DNA of 64,000 bases, taken from contig NZ_JACVOP010000002.1 of the NCBI RefSeq assembly GCF_018882365.1, positions 186,001 to 250,000 of the forward strand, given 5' to 3'. Made by a program: the position numbers and the translations under genes. This DNA comes from Polynucleobacter sp. 71A-WALBACH. Its GTDB lineage: Bacteria; Pseudomonadota; Gammaproteobacteria; Burkholderiales; Burkholderiaceae. Under the pieces are notes generated by a model. It saw only the letters and a program-made list of their open reading frames with translations. It made no database searches and had not been told where the DNA came from. Position 1 is the first letter of the stretch. Every line of letters begins with the position of its first letter. Positions 9,470 through 20,096 of this stretch are shown one piece after another.

Positions 9470-10048
9470 ATGAATCGTAATCAAGTTTTACCTCAAGTTG
9501 AGTTATCCGCTGATCCCAAAGCTTTGAGCCGGATTGATTTTTGCGCCCCTCAGTCCTATCGTGGAGCTGGTTTTTTGGAGATTTCAGCCTTGCCAAGGCT
9601 GGCAGAAGAGGCTTCTAGCATTGAGCCTGGGGATGGCTTTCATTGGCAGATAAAGACCCATTTTGTGGATTCTCCGGGTTCTGAGCCCCAGCAAATCCTG
9701 GAATTAGCCGTCAAAGGCCGTATTCATCTGGTTTGTCAGAGCTGTTTGCAGGATTGTGGCCTGGACTTGGCGCAAGAGAGTCGCTTTGTCATGGTAGCTA
9801 CGGAAGCGGAGGCTGATGCCTTCCCGATGGAAGATGACCAACAAGAGCCTTTGGTGGCCAGTCAGCACTATGACCTTTTGAGCCTGATTGAGGATGAAAT
9901 CCTGCTGTCATTGCCCTTAATTCCAAAACATTCAGAAGGTGCGTGCCAGCCACACGCCTCCTCATTTGGCGCGGGCGGGGAAGCCGCTGATGCCTTGGAA
10001 AAGCCTCAAAATCCCTTTAACATATTGAAAAATATGAAGAAAAACTGA
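9470..10048 (+). CDS. yceD: YceD family protein (DUF177), large ribosomal subunit accumulation
   Basis: YceD/DUF177 proteins are linked to 23S rRNA and 50S subunit accumulation and are nearly always encoded just before rpmF. The 192-residue protein has the conserved CQSCLQDCG cysteine cluster in the middle, an acidic stretch, and the C-terminal half with DLLSLIEDEILLSLPL and KHSEGAC, which form the usual DUF177 signature. The C-terminus ends in PFNILKNMKKN, typical for the family. It is separated from rpmF by 105 bp that may hold a promoter of rpmF. The molecular function is still poorly defined. Confidence 0.88.
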   Translation: MNRNQVLPQVELSADPKALSRIDFCAPQSYRGAGFLEISALPRLAEEASSIEPGDGFHWQIKTHFVDSPGSEPQQILELAVKGRIHLVCQSCLQDCGLDLAQESRFVMVATEAEADAFPMEDDQQEPLVASQHYDLLSLIEDEILLSLPLIPKHSEGACQPHASSFGAGGEAADALEKPQNPFNILKNMKKN

Positions 10049-10153
10049 TTGGATCCCGTTTGTTCAGTATGACATTTCATATCCTTTTTATCAATTAATC
10101 AAGCATTTAGCTGAATTTACATGCTAGAATATTGCCTTGCTTAGGAGTTCAAT

Positions 10154-10333
10154 ATGGCCGTCCAACAGAATAAAAAATCCCCATCCAAACGTGGCATGCA
10201 TCGTGCGCACGACTTTTTGACCGCACCTGCTACGGCTGTTGAAGCCACAACTGGTGAGGCTCATTTGCGCCACCACATTTCACCTAACGGCTACTATCGT
10301 GGTCGTAAAGTTGTTAAAACCAAAAACGACTAA
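10154..10333 (+). CDS. rpmF: 50S ribosomal protein L32
   Basis: A 59-residue basic protein starting [20 protein letters not shown], the standard L32 N-terminus, with [15 protein letters not shown] near the end. The ribosome site TTAGGAG lies about seven bases before the ATG. L32 binds 23S rRNA near the tunnel exit region. The gene sits in the conserved yceD-rpmF-plsX order and is followed by an intrinsic terminator, so part of its transcription ends before plsX. Confidence 0.97.
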   Translation: MAVQQNKKSPSKRGMHRAHDFLTAPATAVEATTGEAHLRHHISPNGYYRGRKVVKTKND

Positions 10334-10354
10334 TTTTTTAGTCTAAAAAGATAG

Positions 10355-10382
10355 AAGCGGCTCCAATAAAAGCCGCTTTTTT
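10355..10382 (+). terminator. Intrinsic terminator after rpmF
   Basis: An eight-base-pair stem (AAGCGGCT at 10355-10362 with AGCCGCTT at 10371-10378) closes an eight-base loop and runs into six Ts. It lies 22 bases after the rpmF stop and 35 bases before plsX. It probably sets the ratio of ribosomal-protein to lipid-gene transcription. Confidence 0.9.
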
Positions 10383-10417
10383 CTTGGATAAAACCACTTG
10401 CAGCATTACCTGATTTT

Positions 10418-11428
10418 ATGAGCGTCACTCTTGCTATCGATGCCATGGGTGGAGATCACGGATTAGTTGTTACCGTCCCCGCTTGTTGCGATTTTCTCGA
10501 AAAACATGCTGATGTGAAGATTGCCTTAGTTGGTAATCCGGAAGCGCTCAAGCAAGCCTTGAGTAAATTTCCGAAAGCGCCCATGGAGCGCATTCAAATC
10601 ATTCCCGCTACTGAAGTTGTCTTGATGGATGACCCCATCGAGGTAGCATTGCGTCGTAAAAAAGACTCTTCAATGCGGGTTGCTATTCAGCAAGTCAAAG
10701 AAGGCTTGGCTGATGCAATCATTTCATCTGGCAACACGGGTGCCTTAATGGCGATCTCCCGCTACATTCTCAAAACCCTGGATGGTGTTGATCGTCCCGC
10801 AATCGCTACCGCCATTCCCAATGAAAAAGGGCTCGGCACCACCATGTTAGATCTGGGTGCCAATGCGGACTGCGAGCCAATGCATTTGGTTCAGTTTGCG
10901 CAGATGGCTAATGTGATGGTTCAAGTGGTAGATGGCACACAAAACCCGTCAATCGGCCTGCTCAATATTGGCGAGGAAGTGATTAAAGGCAATGAGGTGG
11001 TGAAGCAGACAAGTGAGTTGCTGCGCCAAACGAACTTAAACTTTTATGGCAACGTAGAAGGTAATGATATTTTCAAAGGCACTACGGATATCGTGGTGTG
11101 TGATGGCTTTGTTGGTAATGTGGTTCTCAAGGCAAGCGAAGGCTTGGCTAAGATGATGAGTGGTTTAATTAAGCAAGAGTTCAATCGATCTTGGCTTACT
11201 AAATTAATGGCGATCTGCGCCATGGTGCCATTGTTGCGTGTACGCAAGCGGGTTGATCATCGTCGTTATAACGGTGCAGTACTCTTAGGTTTGCGTGGTT
11301 GCGTAATTAAGAGTCATGGCTCAGCAGATCGGTTTGCATTTGGTTTTGCGCTCGATCGCGCATATGAAGCAGCAAAAAATCGCATGGTAGAGCGTATCGC
11401 CCAAGCTTTTGTAGCGGAGACAAAATAA
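10418..11428 (+). CDS. plsX: Phosphate acyltransferase PlsX
   Basis: PlsX makes acyl-phosphate from acyl-ACP, which PlsY uses to acylate glycerol-3-phosphate at the start of phospholipid synthesis. The 336-residue length is normal. The N-terminal [11 protein letters not shown] motif, [18 protein letters not shown] and the C-terminal [14 protein letters not shown] are characteristic. It is the first gene after the rpmF terminator and is followed two bases later by fabH, so the gene pair feeds acyl-ACP metabolism from one message. Confidence 0.96.
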   Translation: MSVTLAIDAMGGDHGLVVTVPACCDFLEKHADVKIALVGNPEALKQALSKFPKAPMERIQIIPATEVVLMDDPIEVALRRKKDSSMRVAIQQVKEGLADAIISSGNTGALMAISRYILKTLDGVDRPAIATAIPNEKGLGTTMLDLGANADCEPMHLVQFAQMANVMVQVVDGTQNPSIGLLNIGEEVIKGNEVVKQTSELLRQTNLNFYGNVEGNDIFKGTTDIVVCDGFVGNVVLKASEGLAKMMSGLIKQEFNRSWLTKLMAICAMVPLLRVRKRVDHRRYNGAVLLGLRGCVIKSHGSADRFAFGFALDRAYEAAKNRMVERIAQAFVAETK

Positions 11429-11430
11429 TC

Positions 11431-12417
11431 ATGAGTACGTATTCACGAATAGCGGGAACTGGAAGCTATCTTCCAGAGCTGCGTTTAAGTAATCAAGATC
11501 TCGTTGAGCGTTTAGCGAAGATCGGACTTGAAACTAGTGATGAATGGATTGTGACTCGAAGCGGAATTTCAGCTCGTCACTTTGCCGCAGATAATCAATT
11601 GACCAGTGACTTGGCTGTCAAAGCTGCTCAGGCAGCATTAGAGGCGGCTGCTTGCACTTCAGAAGATCTCGACTTAATTATTCTGGCAACGTCTACGCCA
11701 GATCATTTGGGTGGTTTTCCAAGTACAGCCTGCGTAGTACAAGACAAGTTGGGTGCTCATACTAATTGCGCCGCATTTGATGTGCAGGCGGTATGCGCTG
11801 GCTTTACTTATGCCCTCGCCATTGCGGATGCATTTATTCGTACAGGTACATACAAAAAAGTATTGGTTCTTGGCGCAGAAACTTTCTCCCGCATTTTGGA
11901 TTTTCAAGATCGCACTACATCAGTTCTGTTTGGTGATGGCGCTGGAGCGGTGGTGCTAGAAGCTTCGACCGAGCCAGGTATTCTGGCAACTGCCTTGCAT
12001 GCTGATGGAAGTCAACGCGACATCCTCTGCGTTCCAGGACATGCTAAGCAAGGTGGTGTAGATGGATCAGCGTACCTGACAATGGATGGTCCGGCAGTAT
12101 TTAAGTTGGCTGTCAAAGTGCTTGAGCAAGTCGCGCATGAGGCTCTAGAAAAGGCTAATCTCAAGCCAGAACAGATTGATTGGTTGGTCCCGCATCAAGC
12201 CAATATTCGCATCATGGAGAGTACGGCTCGCAAGATGGGGATGTCGATGGATAAAGTGATTGTGACGGTACATGAGCACGGCAATACTTCTGCTGCATCC
12301 ATTCCCCTTGCCTTGGATGTTGGTGTTCGCTCCGGTCAAATTCAGCGCGGTCAGCATCTCTTGTTAGAAGGCGTTGGCGGTGGCTTTGCTTGGGGTGCGG
12401 CAGCAATCAAGTACTAA
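11431..12417 (+). CDS. fabH: 3-oxoacyl-ACP synthase III (FabH)
   Basis: FabH condenses acetyl-CoA with malonyl-ACP to start each fatty acid chain. The 328-residue protein shows the full Cys-His-Asn triad: Cys122 (QAVCAGF), His255 (VPHQANIRI) and Asn285 (HGNTSAAS), and the C-terminal [10 protein letters not shown] loop. It starts two bases after plsX and is followed by fabD after 44 bp, within a single plus-strand fatty acid cluster. Confidence 0.97.
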   Translation: MSTYSRIAGTGSYLPELRLSNQDLVERLAKIGLETSDEWIVTRSGISARHFAADNQLTSDLAVKAAQAALEAAACTSEDLDLIILATSTPDHLGGFPSTACVVQDKLGAHTNCAAFDVQAVCAGFTYALAIADAFIRTGTYKKVLVLGAETFSRILDFQDRTTSVLFGDGAGAVVLEASTEPGILATALHADGSQRDILCVPGHAKQGGVDGSAYLTMDGPAVFKLAVKVLEQVAHEALEKANLKPEQIDWLVPHQANIRIMESTARKMGMSMDKVIVTVHEHGNTSAASIPLALDVGVRSGQIQRGQHLLLEGVGGGFAWGAAAIKY

Positions 12418-12461
12418 AGTAAAAGCAATCAATTCATAACTATCATTCAGCGAATATTCCT

Positions 12462-13397
12462 ATGACATTTGCATTTGTATTTCCTGGCCAAGGCTCTCAA
12501 TCTGTTGGGATGCTCAACTCGATCGCTGATCGTCCTGAAGTCCGCGCGACCTTGCAAGAAGCCTCCGAAGCATTAGGTGAAGATGTTGCAAAACTCATTG
12601 CCGAAGGTCCTGCAGAAGCATTGTCATTAACTACCAATACACAGCCTGTGATGTTGACTGCAGCGATTGCGTTTTATCGCGCTTGGTTGGCTTCTGGTGG
12701 CGCTGTTCCACAGATGATGGCTGGCCATAGCTTGGGTGAATACTCTGCCTTAGTTGCCGCTGGTGTGATCTCCTTTAAAGATGCTGTACCTTTGGTGCGT
12801 TTTCGTGCTGAAGCGATGCAAACAGCAGTACCAGTTGGTACTGGCGGCATGGCTGCAATCTTGGGTTTGGATGATGCAATTGTGAAGACCGTGTGTGCCG
12901 AAGCTGCTGCAGCCTCTGGCGGCGTAGTCGAGGCCGTGAACTTTAATGCACCAGGGCAAGTAGTGATTGCTGGTGGTAGCGATGCGGTATCTAAAGCTTG
13001 TGAACTGCTTAAGGCAGCAGGGGCTAAGCGTGCTCTACCGTTGCCAGTGTCGGCACCATTTCATTCATCATTGCTACAGCCCGCCTCTGAAAAACTCAAA
13101 GCTTACTTAGCTGGTATTGAATTTAAGGTCCCCACTATTTCTGTAGTCAACAACGTTGATGTGAATGTCCTCAATGATCCTGCAGCCATTAAAGATGCCT
13201 TAGTGCGTCAAGCTGCTAAGCCTGTACGTTGGCAAGAGACGATCAACGCCATGGCGCAGCAGGGCATCACTCAGGTGGTGGAATGCGGTCCTGGCAAGGT
13301 ATTAGCTGGATTAACTAAACGCATCAATGAGAATGTCGCTGGCATCCCTATTTTTGATGAAGCCAGCCTCAATGAAGCCTTAGCTGTAGTGAAATAA
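12462..13397 (+). CDS. fabD: Malonyl-CoA:ACP transacylase FabD
   Basis: FabD loads malonyl groups onto acyl carrier protein. The 311-residue protein begins FAFVFPGQGSQ, has the nucleophile Ser90 in GHSLGEYSA and the catalytic His201 in SAPFHSSLL, and keeps the VVECGPGKVL motif near the end. Length and motif spacing match the E. coli enzyme. It lies between fabH and fabG in the usual order. Confidence 0.97.
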   Translation: MTFAFVFPGQGSQSVGMLNSIADRPEVRATLQEASEALGEDVAKLIAEGPAEALSLTTNTQPVMLTAAIAFYRAWLASGGAVPQMMAGHSLGEYSALVAAGVISFKDAVPLVRFRAEAMQTAVPVGTGGMAAILGLDDAIVKTVCAEAAAASGGVVEAVNFNAPGQVVIAGGSDAVSKACELLKAAGAKRALPLPVSAPFHSSLLQPASEKLKAYLAGIEFKVPTISVVNNVDVNVLNDPAAIKDALVRQAAKPVRWQETINAMAQQGITQVVECGPGKVLAGLTKRINENVAGIPIFDEASLNEALAVVK

Positions 13398-13453
13398 AAA
13401 TCAACATTTAGCAATTAGTAAGAATTAATTAGAAGAAACAAGGGAAGACAGAT

Positions 13454-14197
13454 ATGAACCTCGACTTAAGCGGACAAATTGCATTAGTAACCGGCGCATC
13501 GCGCGGTATTGGCCAAGCCATTGCCGATGAGTTGGTGAAATGTGGTGCTAAGGTAATCGGTACCGCCACTTCTGAGGATGGTGCTAAAGCGATCAATGCG
13601 CGTTTACAGGCGAGCGGTGGTCGTGGCGAGGTATTGAATGTGACCGATCCGAAGGCATGCGAGGACATCATTGATTTGATCGTTAAGGATTTTGGCGGCA
13701 TCAGTATTTTGGTTAATAACGCAGGTATCACCCGCGATAACCTAGCAATGCGCATGAAAACTGATGAGTGGACTGATGTTATTGACACCAATTTAAGTGC
13801 AGTTTTTCGTTTGTCGCAGGCGGTAATGCGCCCAATGATGAAAGCGCGCGCTGGCCGCATTATTAATATCACTTCTATTGTTGGCCATATGGGCAACCCT
13901 GGACAGGCGAACTACGCCGCTGCTAAAGCAGGGGTTTCAGGTATGACCCGCGCTTTGGCACGCGAAATCGGTAGCCGAAACATCACCGTAAACTGTGTGG
14001 CACCTGGATTTATTGACACCGATATGACCCGCGCTTTGAGTGAAGAGCAGCAAAATGCCCTAAAAGCGAACATTCCTTTGGCGCGCCTAGGTAGTCCAGA
14101 GGATGTAGCTCAGGCGGTGGCATTTTTGGCATCCCCAGCAGCGGGATACATTACGGGTAATACCTTACATGTCAATGGCGGCCTCTATTTAGCCTAA
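13454..14197 (+). CDS. fabG: 3-oxoacyl-ACP reductase FabG
   Basis: FabG is the NADPH-dependent ketoreductase of fatty acid elongation. The 247-residue short-chain dehydrogenase has the cofactor loop TGASRGIG (13-20), the NNAG motif, and the catalytic Ser141, Tyr154 and Lys158 (YAAAK). The C-terminal ITGNTLHVNGG is typical of FabG. The fab cluster continues with acpP 103 bases downstream. A large open frame on the opposite strand over its first half is a shadow and is not annotated. Confidence 0.96.
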   Translation: MNLDLSGQIALVTGASRGIGQAIADELVKCGAKVIGTATSEDGAKAINARLQASGGRGEVLNVTDPKACEDIIDLIVKDFGGISILVNNAGITRDNLAMRMKTDEWTDVIDTNLSAVFRLSQAVMRPMMKARAGRIINITSIVGHMGNPGQANYAAAKAGVSGMTRALAREIGSRNITVNCVAPGFIDTDMTRALSEEQQNALKANIPLARLGSPEDVAQAVAFLASPAAGYITGNTLHVNGGLYLA

Positions 14198-14300
14198 AAA
14201 TAAAGCAGAAATTTAATCATTTTTTGGCGGATTTGCTAATTCGGCCCGCCAAGCTGATAAAATTCTTTTCATCGTTTTTTTACAACCCTTGGGGGAATTA

Positions 14301-14540
14301 ATGGATAACATCGAACAACGCGTTAAGAAGATCGTCGCTGAGCAATTGGGCGTCGCAGAAGCAGATATCAAGAATGAATCTTCTTTTGTGAATGACTTGG
14401 GCGCAGACTCTCTTGACACTGTTGAGCTCGTAATGGCTTTGGAAGATGAATTCGGGATTGAAATTCCGGATGAAGAAGCTGAAAAAATTACTACTGTTCA
14501 GCTCGCTATCGATTTTGCTCAGTCCAAAGCTCAGGGTTAA
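14301..14540 (+). CDS. acpP: Acyl carrier protein
   Basis: A 79-residue acidic protein that carries the growing acyl chain on a phosphopantetheine arm attached at Ser37 in [11 protein letters not shown]. AcpS, encoded at 23342, adds the arm. I choose the ATG at 14301 because it has a GGGGGAA ribosome site. An in-frame TTG four codons upstream lies inside that site. The 103-bp gap after fabG may hold a separate acpP promoter, as seen in other bacteria that need high AcpP levels. Confidence 0.97.
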   Translation: MDNIEQRVKKIVAEQLGVAEADIKNESSFVNDLGADSLDTVELVMALEDEFGIEIPDEEAEKITTVQLAIDFAQSKAQG

Positions 14541-14568
14541 TTCCCTAGCTTAGTTAATAGCTATCACT

Positions 14569-15816
14569 GTGTCAGCATCAAATGGCCGTCGCCGGGTTGT
14601 CGTTACCGGCCTAGGCCTTATTTCACCTGTCGGTAACTCGGTTGATGTAGCTTGGTCTAATTTGCTCGCGGGCAAATCAGGCATCGCTACTATCACTAAG
14701 TTTGACCACACTCCGCTGAGCGTGCATTTTGCTGGTGAGGTGAAAGACTTCAATGTCGAAGAATATGTTTCTGCCAAAGAGGCGCGCCATATGGATACTT
14801 TTATCCATTACGGCATTGCTGCTGGTACGCAAGCAATTCGCGATAGTGGTCTACAGATAACCGAAGAGAATGCTGAGCGAGTGGGCGTCATGGTGGGTTC
14901 GGGTATCGGCGGCTTGCCGATGATCGAAGAGACTGGCGCTGAATTACTGGCTCGCGGCCCTCGTCGCATCTCCCCATTCTTCGTACCAGGCTCAATCATT
15001 AATATGATTTCTGGTCACCTCAGTATTTTGTTTGGTCTCAAGGGTCCAAACGTTGCCGCGGTTACTGCTTGTACAACGGGTTTGCATAGCATTGGATTGG
15101 CGGCACGCTTGATTCAGTATGGCGATGCCGATGTGATGGTTGCTGGTGGTGCAGAGTCCACAATCTCCGCCTTAGGCGTTGGTGGCTTTGCTTCTGCAAG
15201 GGCACTATCAACACGTAATGATGATCCTGCAACAGCTTCACGCCCATGGGATAGGGACCGCGATGGTTTCGTTTTGGGTGAAGGTGCAGGCGTTGTAGTA
15301 ATTGAAGAATATGAGCACGCAAAAGCCCGTGGTGCAAAAATCTACTGTGAGCTCTTAGGCTTCGGTATGAGCGGTGATGCGTATCACATGACAGCGCCAA
15401 ATATGGATGGTCCACGCCGTTGCATGGTGAATGCCATGCGCGATGCGGGTTTGAATGCCGATCAGATTCAATACATTAATGCACACGGCACTTCGACACC
15501 TTTGGGTGACAAGAATGAAACTGGTGCTATTAAAGCCGCTCTTGGCGACCATGCCAAGAAGGCATTAATTAACTCCACTAAGTCGATGACGGGTCACCTT
15601 TTGGGTGGTGCTGGCGGCTTGGAGTCTGTCTTTACTATTCTGGCGCTACATAACCAGAAGTCTCCACCAACAATCAATATCTTCAATCAAGATCCAGAAT
15701 GTGATTTGGACTACTGTGCCAACACTGCACGCGATGTGAAGATTGACCATGCCGTTAAAAACAACTTTGGCTTTGGGGGTACTAACGGTACCTTGATTTT
15801 TGGCAAACTGACCTAA
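14569..15816 (+). CDS. fabF: 3-oxoacyl-ACP synthase II (FabF)
   Basis: FabF is the elongating condensing enzyme and is important for cis-vaccenate formation. The 415-residue protein uses a GTG start. It has the nucleophile Cys168 in TACTTGLHS and the two active-site His residues in NAHGTSTP and [11 protein letters not shown]. It closes the fatty acid cluster, 28 bp after acpP. The next gene is degP, only 71 bp away; see the finding on the absent sigma-E module. Confidence 0.96.
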   Translation: MSASNGRRRVVVTGLGLISPVGNSVDVAWSNLLAGKSGIATITKFDHTPLSVHFAGEVKDFNVEEYVSAKEARHMDTFIHYGIAAGTQAIRDSGLQITEENAERVGVMVGSGIGGLPMIEETGAELLARGPRRISPFFVPGSIINMISGHLSILFGLKGPNVAAVTACTTGLHSIGLAARLIQYGDADVMVAGGAESTISALGVGGFASARALSTRNDDPATASRPWDRDRDGFVLGEGAGVVVIEEYEHAKARGAKIYCELLGFGMSGDAYHMTAPNMDGPRRCMVNAMRDAGLNADQIQYINAHGTSTPLGDKNETGAIKAALGDHAKKALINSTKSMTGHLLGGAGGLESVFTILALHNQKSPPTINIFNQDPECDLDYCANTARDVKIDHAVKNNFGFGGTNGTLIFGKLT

Positions 15817-15887
15817 TATCCTTAGTAGGCATTTCCCTTCTCTTTTTTCTTTAATTATTGGTTTTTACCAAGCAGGTCTATAGCATT

Positions 15888-17336
15888 ATGAAAAAGTATC
15901 TTATTACGCTCTTGGCTATCTTTAGCTTGGGGCAAGTCGTGTCTATTTCTCCTGCTTTAGCTCAAAATCCGCGCGTATCCATTCCTGATTTTGCCGATTT
16001 GGTTGAGCGAGCAAGTCCTGCCGTAGTGAACATCCGCACTACTGAAAAAGTGATGGTGCAACAGGCTCAAGGCGGTATTCCAGGCATGCCTGAGGATCAG
16101 GCGGAGTTCTTTCGACGCTTCTTTGGGGTGCCGATTCCAGGATTGCCTAACGGACCAAAGCAGGCTCAACCTAGTCCAGGTAAGCCGCAGGAGGCTGATC
16201 GTGGCGTAGGCTCAGGTTTCATTATTGATTCCAGTGGCATGATTTTGACCAATGCTCATGTGGTCGAGGGCGCGAATACTATTTACGTCACGTTAACGGA
16301 CAAGCGTGAGTACAAGGCGAAGTTGTTGGGTATGGATAAGCGTACCGATGTCGCGGTTGTCAAAATCGATGCACGTGATTTGCCAAAGCTACCGCTAGGC
16401 GACTCCTCACGAGTGAGGGTGGGTGAGTGGGTGCTAGCAATTGGATCCCCATTTGGCCTAGAAAATACTGTCACTGCTGGCATCGTATCCGCCAAGAGTC
16501 GTGACACTGGGGACTACTTGCCTTTCATTCAAACTGATGTAGCGGTGAATCCTGGTAATTCTGGCGGCCCCTTATTGAATACCGCCGGACAAGTAATTGG
16601 CATTAACTCGCAAATTTTTAGCCGCTCTGGCGGATATATGGGTATCTCATTCGCTATTCCGATTGATGAAGCCATGCGGGTGGCAGATCAACTGCGCACC
16701 AATGGAAAAATGACACGGGGTCGAATTGGTGTCGCCTTAGGTGAGATGACTAAAGAGATTGCTGAGAGTTTGGGCTTGGGTAAACCGCGTGGAGCCTATG
16801 TTCGTAACGTGGAGCCAGGCGGGCCAGCAGCAGTAGGCGGTATTGAGTCTGGCGATGTTATTTTGAGCTTTAATGGCCGTGATATTAGTAAATCGACGGA
16901 TCTTCCGAGGGCGGTTGGCGAAACTAAACCTGGAACCAGTGCATCGGTACAGGTCTGGCGCAAGGGAAATGCTAAAGACCTGATGGTGACCGTTGCGGAT
17001 ACTGAGGCTGGTCAGGCGGCCGTGAAGAAGTCGGATAACTCAGCCTCCCCTAATGGGGGCGCCAATTCTCTTGGGGTAGCGGTTTCTGAGCTCTCAGATA
17101 GCAAGAAGAAGGAGCTCAATATCCGTGGAGGTGTTGAGGTTACTGGCTTAGGGGATGGTCCCTTAGCGCGCGCAGGAGTGCGTCCTGGGGACGTCATTAT
17201 TCGCGTTGCGGATGCTGATATTACCGGGGTAAAGCAGTTTGAAGGCCTGGTTAAGGGTTTAGATGCCAATAAGGCAGTCCCAGTTTTTATCCGTCGAGCC
17301 GATAGCACCCTAATTATCCCTGTCAGGCCGAAATAA
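15888..17336 (+). CDS. degP: Periplasmic serine protease/chaperone of the Do family (DegP/MucD)
   Basis: DegP-type proteases degrade or refold damaged envelope proteins. From the ATG at 15888 the protein has 482 residues: a signal peptide (about 1-26, ending SPALA), a trypsin-like domain with His124 (TNAHVV), Asp154 (RTDVAVV) and Ser225 (GNSGGPL), and two C-terminal PDZ domains (about 255-345 and 380-475). An in-frame TTG ten codons earlier is less likely because it would spoil the signal peptide. In many betaproteobacteria this gene (mucD) ends an rpoE-rseA-rseB-mucD operon. Here it follows fabF directly and leads into lepA. Confidence 0.94.
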   Translation: MKKYLITLLAIFSLGQVVSISPALAQNPRVSIPDFADLVERASPAVVNIRTTEKVMVQQAQGGIPGMPEDQAEFFRRFFGVPIPGLPNGPKQAQPSPGKPQEADRGVGSGFIIDSSGMILTNAHVVEGANTIYVTLTDKREYKAKLLGMDKRTDVAVVKIDARDLPKLPLGDSSRVRVGEWVLAIGSPFGLENTVTAGIVSAKSRDTGDYLPFIQTDVAVNPGNSGGPLLNTAGQVIGINSQIFSRSGGYMGISFAIPIDEAMRVADQLRTNGKMTRGRIGVALGEMTKEIAESLGLGKPRGAYVRNVEPGGPAAVGGIESGDVILSFNGRDISKSTDLPRAVGETKPGTSASVQVWRKGNAKDLMVTVADTEAGQAAVKKSDNSASPNGGANSLGVAVSELSDSKKKELNIRGGVEVTGLGDGPLARAGVRPGDVIIRVADADITGVKQFEGLVKGLDANKAVPVFIRRADSTLIIPVRPK

Positions 17337-17480
17337 GCCAAAACCGGGGTTTTTGGATGGAATAAACGGGTTTGGCGCTAATTTAGCGCCACCCATTACA
17401 ATCACTTTAAGACGACTTTTTGCAGCGCATCATCGTGGTGCGTTCTGACAAGGCGTTTTTTGAAGACCACTTAAGACGCT
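17337..17480 (+). promoter_or_regulatory. lepA leader with two hairpins
   Basis: The 144-bp gap between degP and lepA has no gene. It contains a perfect seven-base-pair hairpin (GGCGCTA/TAGCGCC, 17374-17390) without a T-run and a second hairpin of seven pairs (CGCATCA/TGGTGCG, 17426-17442). The gap probably carries the lepA-lepB-rnc promoter. No convincing -10/-35 pair was seen. Confidence 0.35.
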
Positions 17481-19286
17481 ATGGATTTAATCCGCAATTT
17501 TTCTATCATCGCCCACATTGATCACGGCAAATCAACGCTTGCTGATCGCATTATTCAACTCTGTGGCGGTCTCTCAGATCGTGAAATGGAAGCCCAGGTT
17601 CTGGATTCGATGGATATCGAGCGTGAGCGTGGCATCACCATTAAGGCGCAAACAGCAGCGCTGGCTTATAAAGCTAAAGACGGAAAAACATACAACATCA
17701 ATTTGATTGATACGCCGGGACACGTTGACTTCTCATATGAAGTAAGTCGTTCTTTGTCTGCATGCGAAGGTGCGTTGTTAGTAGTCGATGCTAGTCAAGG
17801 CGTTGAGGCTCAAACGGTTGCCAACTGCTACATGGCGCTCGAGTTAGGCGTTGAGGTTGTGCCTGTTCTCAATAAGATTGATTTGCCACAAGCGGATCCT
17901 GAGCGCGCTAAACAAGAAATTGAAGACGTTATTGGGATTGATGCCTCAGAGGCAGTGACCTGCTCAGCTAAAACAGGTTTAGGTGTGCAGGATGTCATTG
18001 AGGAAATGATTGCTCGTGTGCCTCCGCCAAAAGGAAATGCTGCAGATCCTTTGCAAGCCTTAATTATCGATTCTTGGTTTGATAACTACGTCGGTGTTGT
18101 CATGCTAGTACGCGTCGTCAATGGCACGCTGAAACCAAAAGAAAAAATCACCTTGATGTCGAATGGTTCCAGCCATTTAGTCGAGCACGTTGGGGTATTT
18201 AGTCCAAAGTCTGTAGATCGTCCGGAGCTATCTGCTGGTCAGGTGGGCTTTGTGATTGCCGGTATTAAAGAATTAAAAGCTGCCAAGGTTGGTGACACGG
18301 TCACGCATACCCCTGGGCAGCAAGGTCGAGTGCCTGCTACAGAACCACTTCCTGGATTTAAAGAGGTTAAGCCCCAAGTCTTTGCGGGTCTTTACCCAGT
18401 GGAGTCTAGTGAATACGATCAACTGCGCGAATCTTTAGAGAAGCTGCAGTTGAATGACGCCTCACTCTTGTATGAGCCTGAGGTTTCACAAGCGCTTGGT
18501 TTTGGATTCCGTTGCGGTTTCTTGGGTCTACTCCACATGGAGATCGTACAAGAGCGCTTAGAGCGCCAGTACGGTATGAATCTCATCACGACCGCACCAA
18601 CGGTGGTGTATCAGGTAGAGCAATCTGACGGAACCATCTTGTCAGTAGATAACCCATCGAAGATGCCAGAGGCTAGCAAGATCAATACGATTCTTGAGCC
18701 GATCGTGACGGTGAATTTGTATATGCCCCAAGAGTATGTGGGTGCAATTATTACGCTATGCGTTGGTAAGCGCGGCATTCAGATGGATATGAATTACCTA
18801 GGTCGTCAGGTGAAGCTCACTTATGAGTTGCCAATGGCTGAGATTGTTTTGGATTTCTTCGACAAGATGAAATCCATCTCACGCGGTTATGCGTCCATGG
18901 ATTACGAGTTCAAAGAATATCGTCCGGCTGATGTTGTGAAAGTCGACATCTTGATTAACGGTGAGCGTGTCGATGCCCTGTCTGTCATTGTGCATAGAAG
19001 CAATAGTCAGCATCGTGGGCGCGAAGTGGTTGCTAAAATGCGCGGCATTATTCCTCGTCAAATGTTTGATGTGGCTATTCAGGCGGCGATCGGTAGCAAT
19101 ATTGTGGCTCGTGAAAACGTCAAAGCCTTGCGTAAAAACGTATTGGCTAAATGCTATGGTGGTGATATCTCCCGGAAGCGCAAGTTATTAGAGAAGCAAA
19201 AAGAAGGTAAGAAGCGCATGAAGCAAGTGGGTAACGTGGAGATTCCACAAGAGGCTTTCTTGGCCATTTTGCAGGTGGATGATTAA
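17481..19286 (+). CDS. lepA: Elongation factor 4 (LepA)
   Basis: LepA/EF4 is a ribosome-dependent GTPase that binds stalled or immature ribosomes. The 601-residue protein has the G1 loop AHIDHGKST, the DTPGH and NKID GTPase motifs, EF-G-like domains, and the LepA-specific C-terminus with the basic end [16 protein letters not shown]. Its stop codon shares a base with the lepB start (TAATG), so lepA-lepB are translationally coupled, as in E. coli. Confidence 0.97.
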   Translation: MDLIRNFSIIAHIDHGKSTLADRIIQLCGGLSDREMEAQVLDSMDIERERGITIKAQTAALAYKAKDGKTYNINLIDTPGHVDFSYEVSRSLSACEGALLVVDASQGVEAQTVANCYMALELGVEVVPVLNKIDLPQADPERAKQEIEDVIGIDASEAVTCSAKTGLGVQDVIEEMIARVPPPKGNAADPLQALIIDSWFDNYVGVVMLVRVVNGTLKPKEKITLMSNGSSHLVEHVGVFSPKSVDRPELSAGQVGFVIAGIKELKAAKVGDTVTHTPGQQGRVPATEPLPGFKEVKPQVFAGLYPVESSEYDQLRESLEKLQLNDASLLYEPEVSQALGFGFRCGFLGLLHMEIVQERLERQYGMNLITTAPTVVYQVEQSDGTILSVDNPSKMPEASKINTILEPIVTVNLYMPQEYVGAIITLCVGKRGIQMDMNYLGRQVKLTYELPMAEIVLDFFDKMKSISRGYASMDYEFKEYRPADVVKVDILINGERVDALSVIVHRSNSQHRGREVVAKMRGIIPRQMFDVAIQAAIGSNIVARENVKALRKNVLAKCYGGDISRKRKLLEKQKEGKKRMKQVGNVEIPQEAFLAILQVDD

Positions 19287-20092
19287 TGAACTTCGCTCTA
19301 ATCTTATTTATCTTGGTAGTAGTTTCAGGCATTGCTTGGGTTGCTGACCGGTATTACTTTGCTCCGCAAAGACGTAAGGCCGGTATCGATCGTATGCCAT
19401 TGTGGTTGGAATATACGGCCGGTTTCTTTCCAGTCATTTGTGCGGTGTTTGTGTTGCGCTCTTTTATTGTGGAACCATTCAAAATTCCTTCGGGGTCGAT
19501 GATTCCGACATTGCAGATCGGCGACTTTATTCTGGTGAACAAATTCACCTACGGCATTCGTTTGCCAGTGATTAACCAAAAGGTAGTTGAGTTAGGATCT
19601 CCAAAACGTGGCGATGTCGTAGTGTTCCGCTACCCCCGTGATGAATCTATTGATTACATCAAGCGCGTGGTGGCTTTGCCGGGCGACACTATCACTTACC
19701 AAGATAAGCGTTTAACAGTAAATGGGCAGCCATTGCAATATAGTGGTGGCGAGTCCTATCTTGACCCAGAAAATATGCGTTACGCCAAACGCTTTACAGA
19801 GTCTTTTCCTGTAGATCTTGGCGGCAACAAGCATGAGATTTTGAATGATCCTGATCGTCCTGCTGGAATGTTTCCTGCAGAACGTTTTCCGGGGTTTGAA
19901 AATTGCCAATATCAAAATGCCGGACTCACTTGCACCGTGCCAGCAGGACATTACTTTGCGATGGGTGATAACCGCGACAACAGTGCCGATTCTCGTTACT
20001 GGGGATTTGTGCCAGATAAAAATATTGTCGGCAAAGCATTTTTTGTTTGGTTGAACCTCGGAAATCTTGGTCGTATTGGCGGCTTCGAATAA
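19286..20092 (+). CDS. lepB: Signal peptidase I (LepB)
   Basis: LepB removes signal peptides from exported proteins on the outer face of the inner membrane. The 268-residue protein has two N-terminal transmembrane helices (about 2-20 and 43-60), the catalytic Ser71 in [10 protein letters not shown], the general-base Lys127 in [13 protein letters not shown], and the [14 protein letters not shown] box near the end. It overlaps lepA by one base and is followed after four bases by rnc. Confidence 0.96.
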   Translation: MNFALILFILVVVSGIAWVADRYYFAPQRRKAGIDRMPLWLEYTAGFFPVICAVFVLRSFIVEPFKIPSGSMIPTLQIGDFILVNKFTYGIRLPVINQKVVELGSPKRGDVVVFRYPRDESIDYIKRVVALPGDTITYQDKRLTVNGQPLQYSGGESYLDPENMRYAKRFTESFPVDLGGNKHEILNDPDRPAGMFPAERFPGFENCQYQNAGLTCTVPAGHYFAMGDNRDNSADSRYWGFVPDKNIVGKAFFVWLNLGNLGRIGGFE

Positions 20093-20096
20093 AGTC

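Noticed and set aside
13429-13896. A 155-codon open frame antisense to fabG
   Set aside because: Shadow of a real gene with intact catalytic motifs; no protein likeness.
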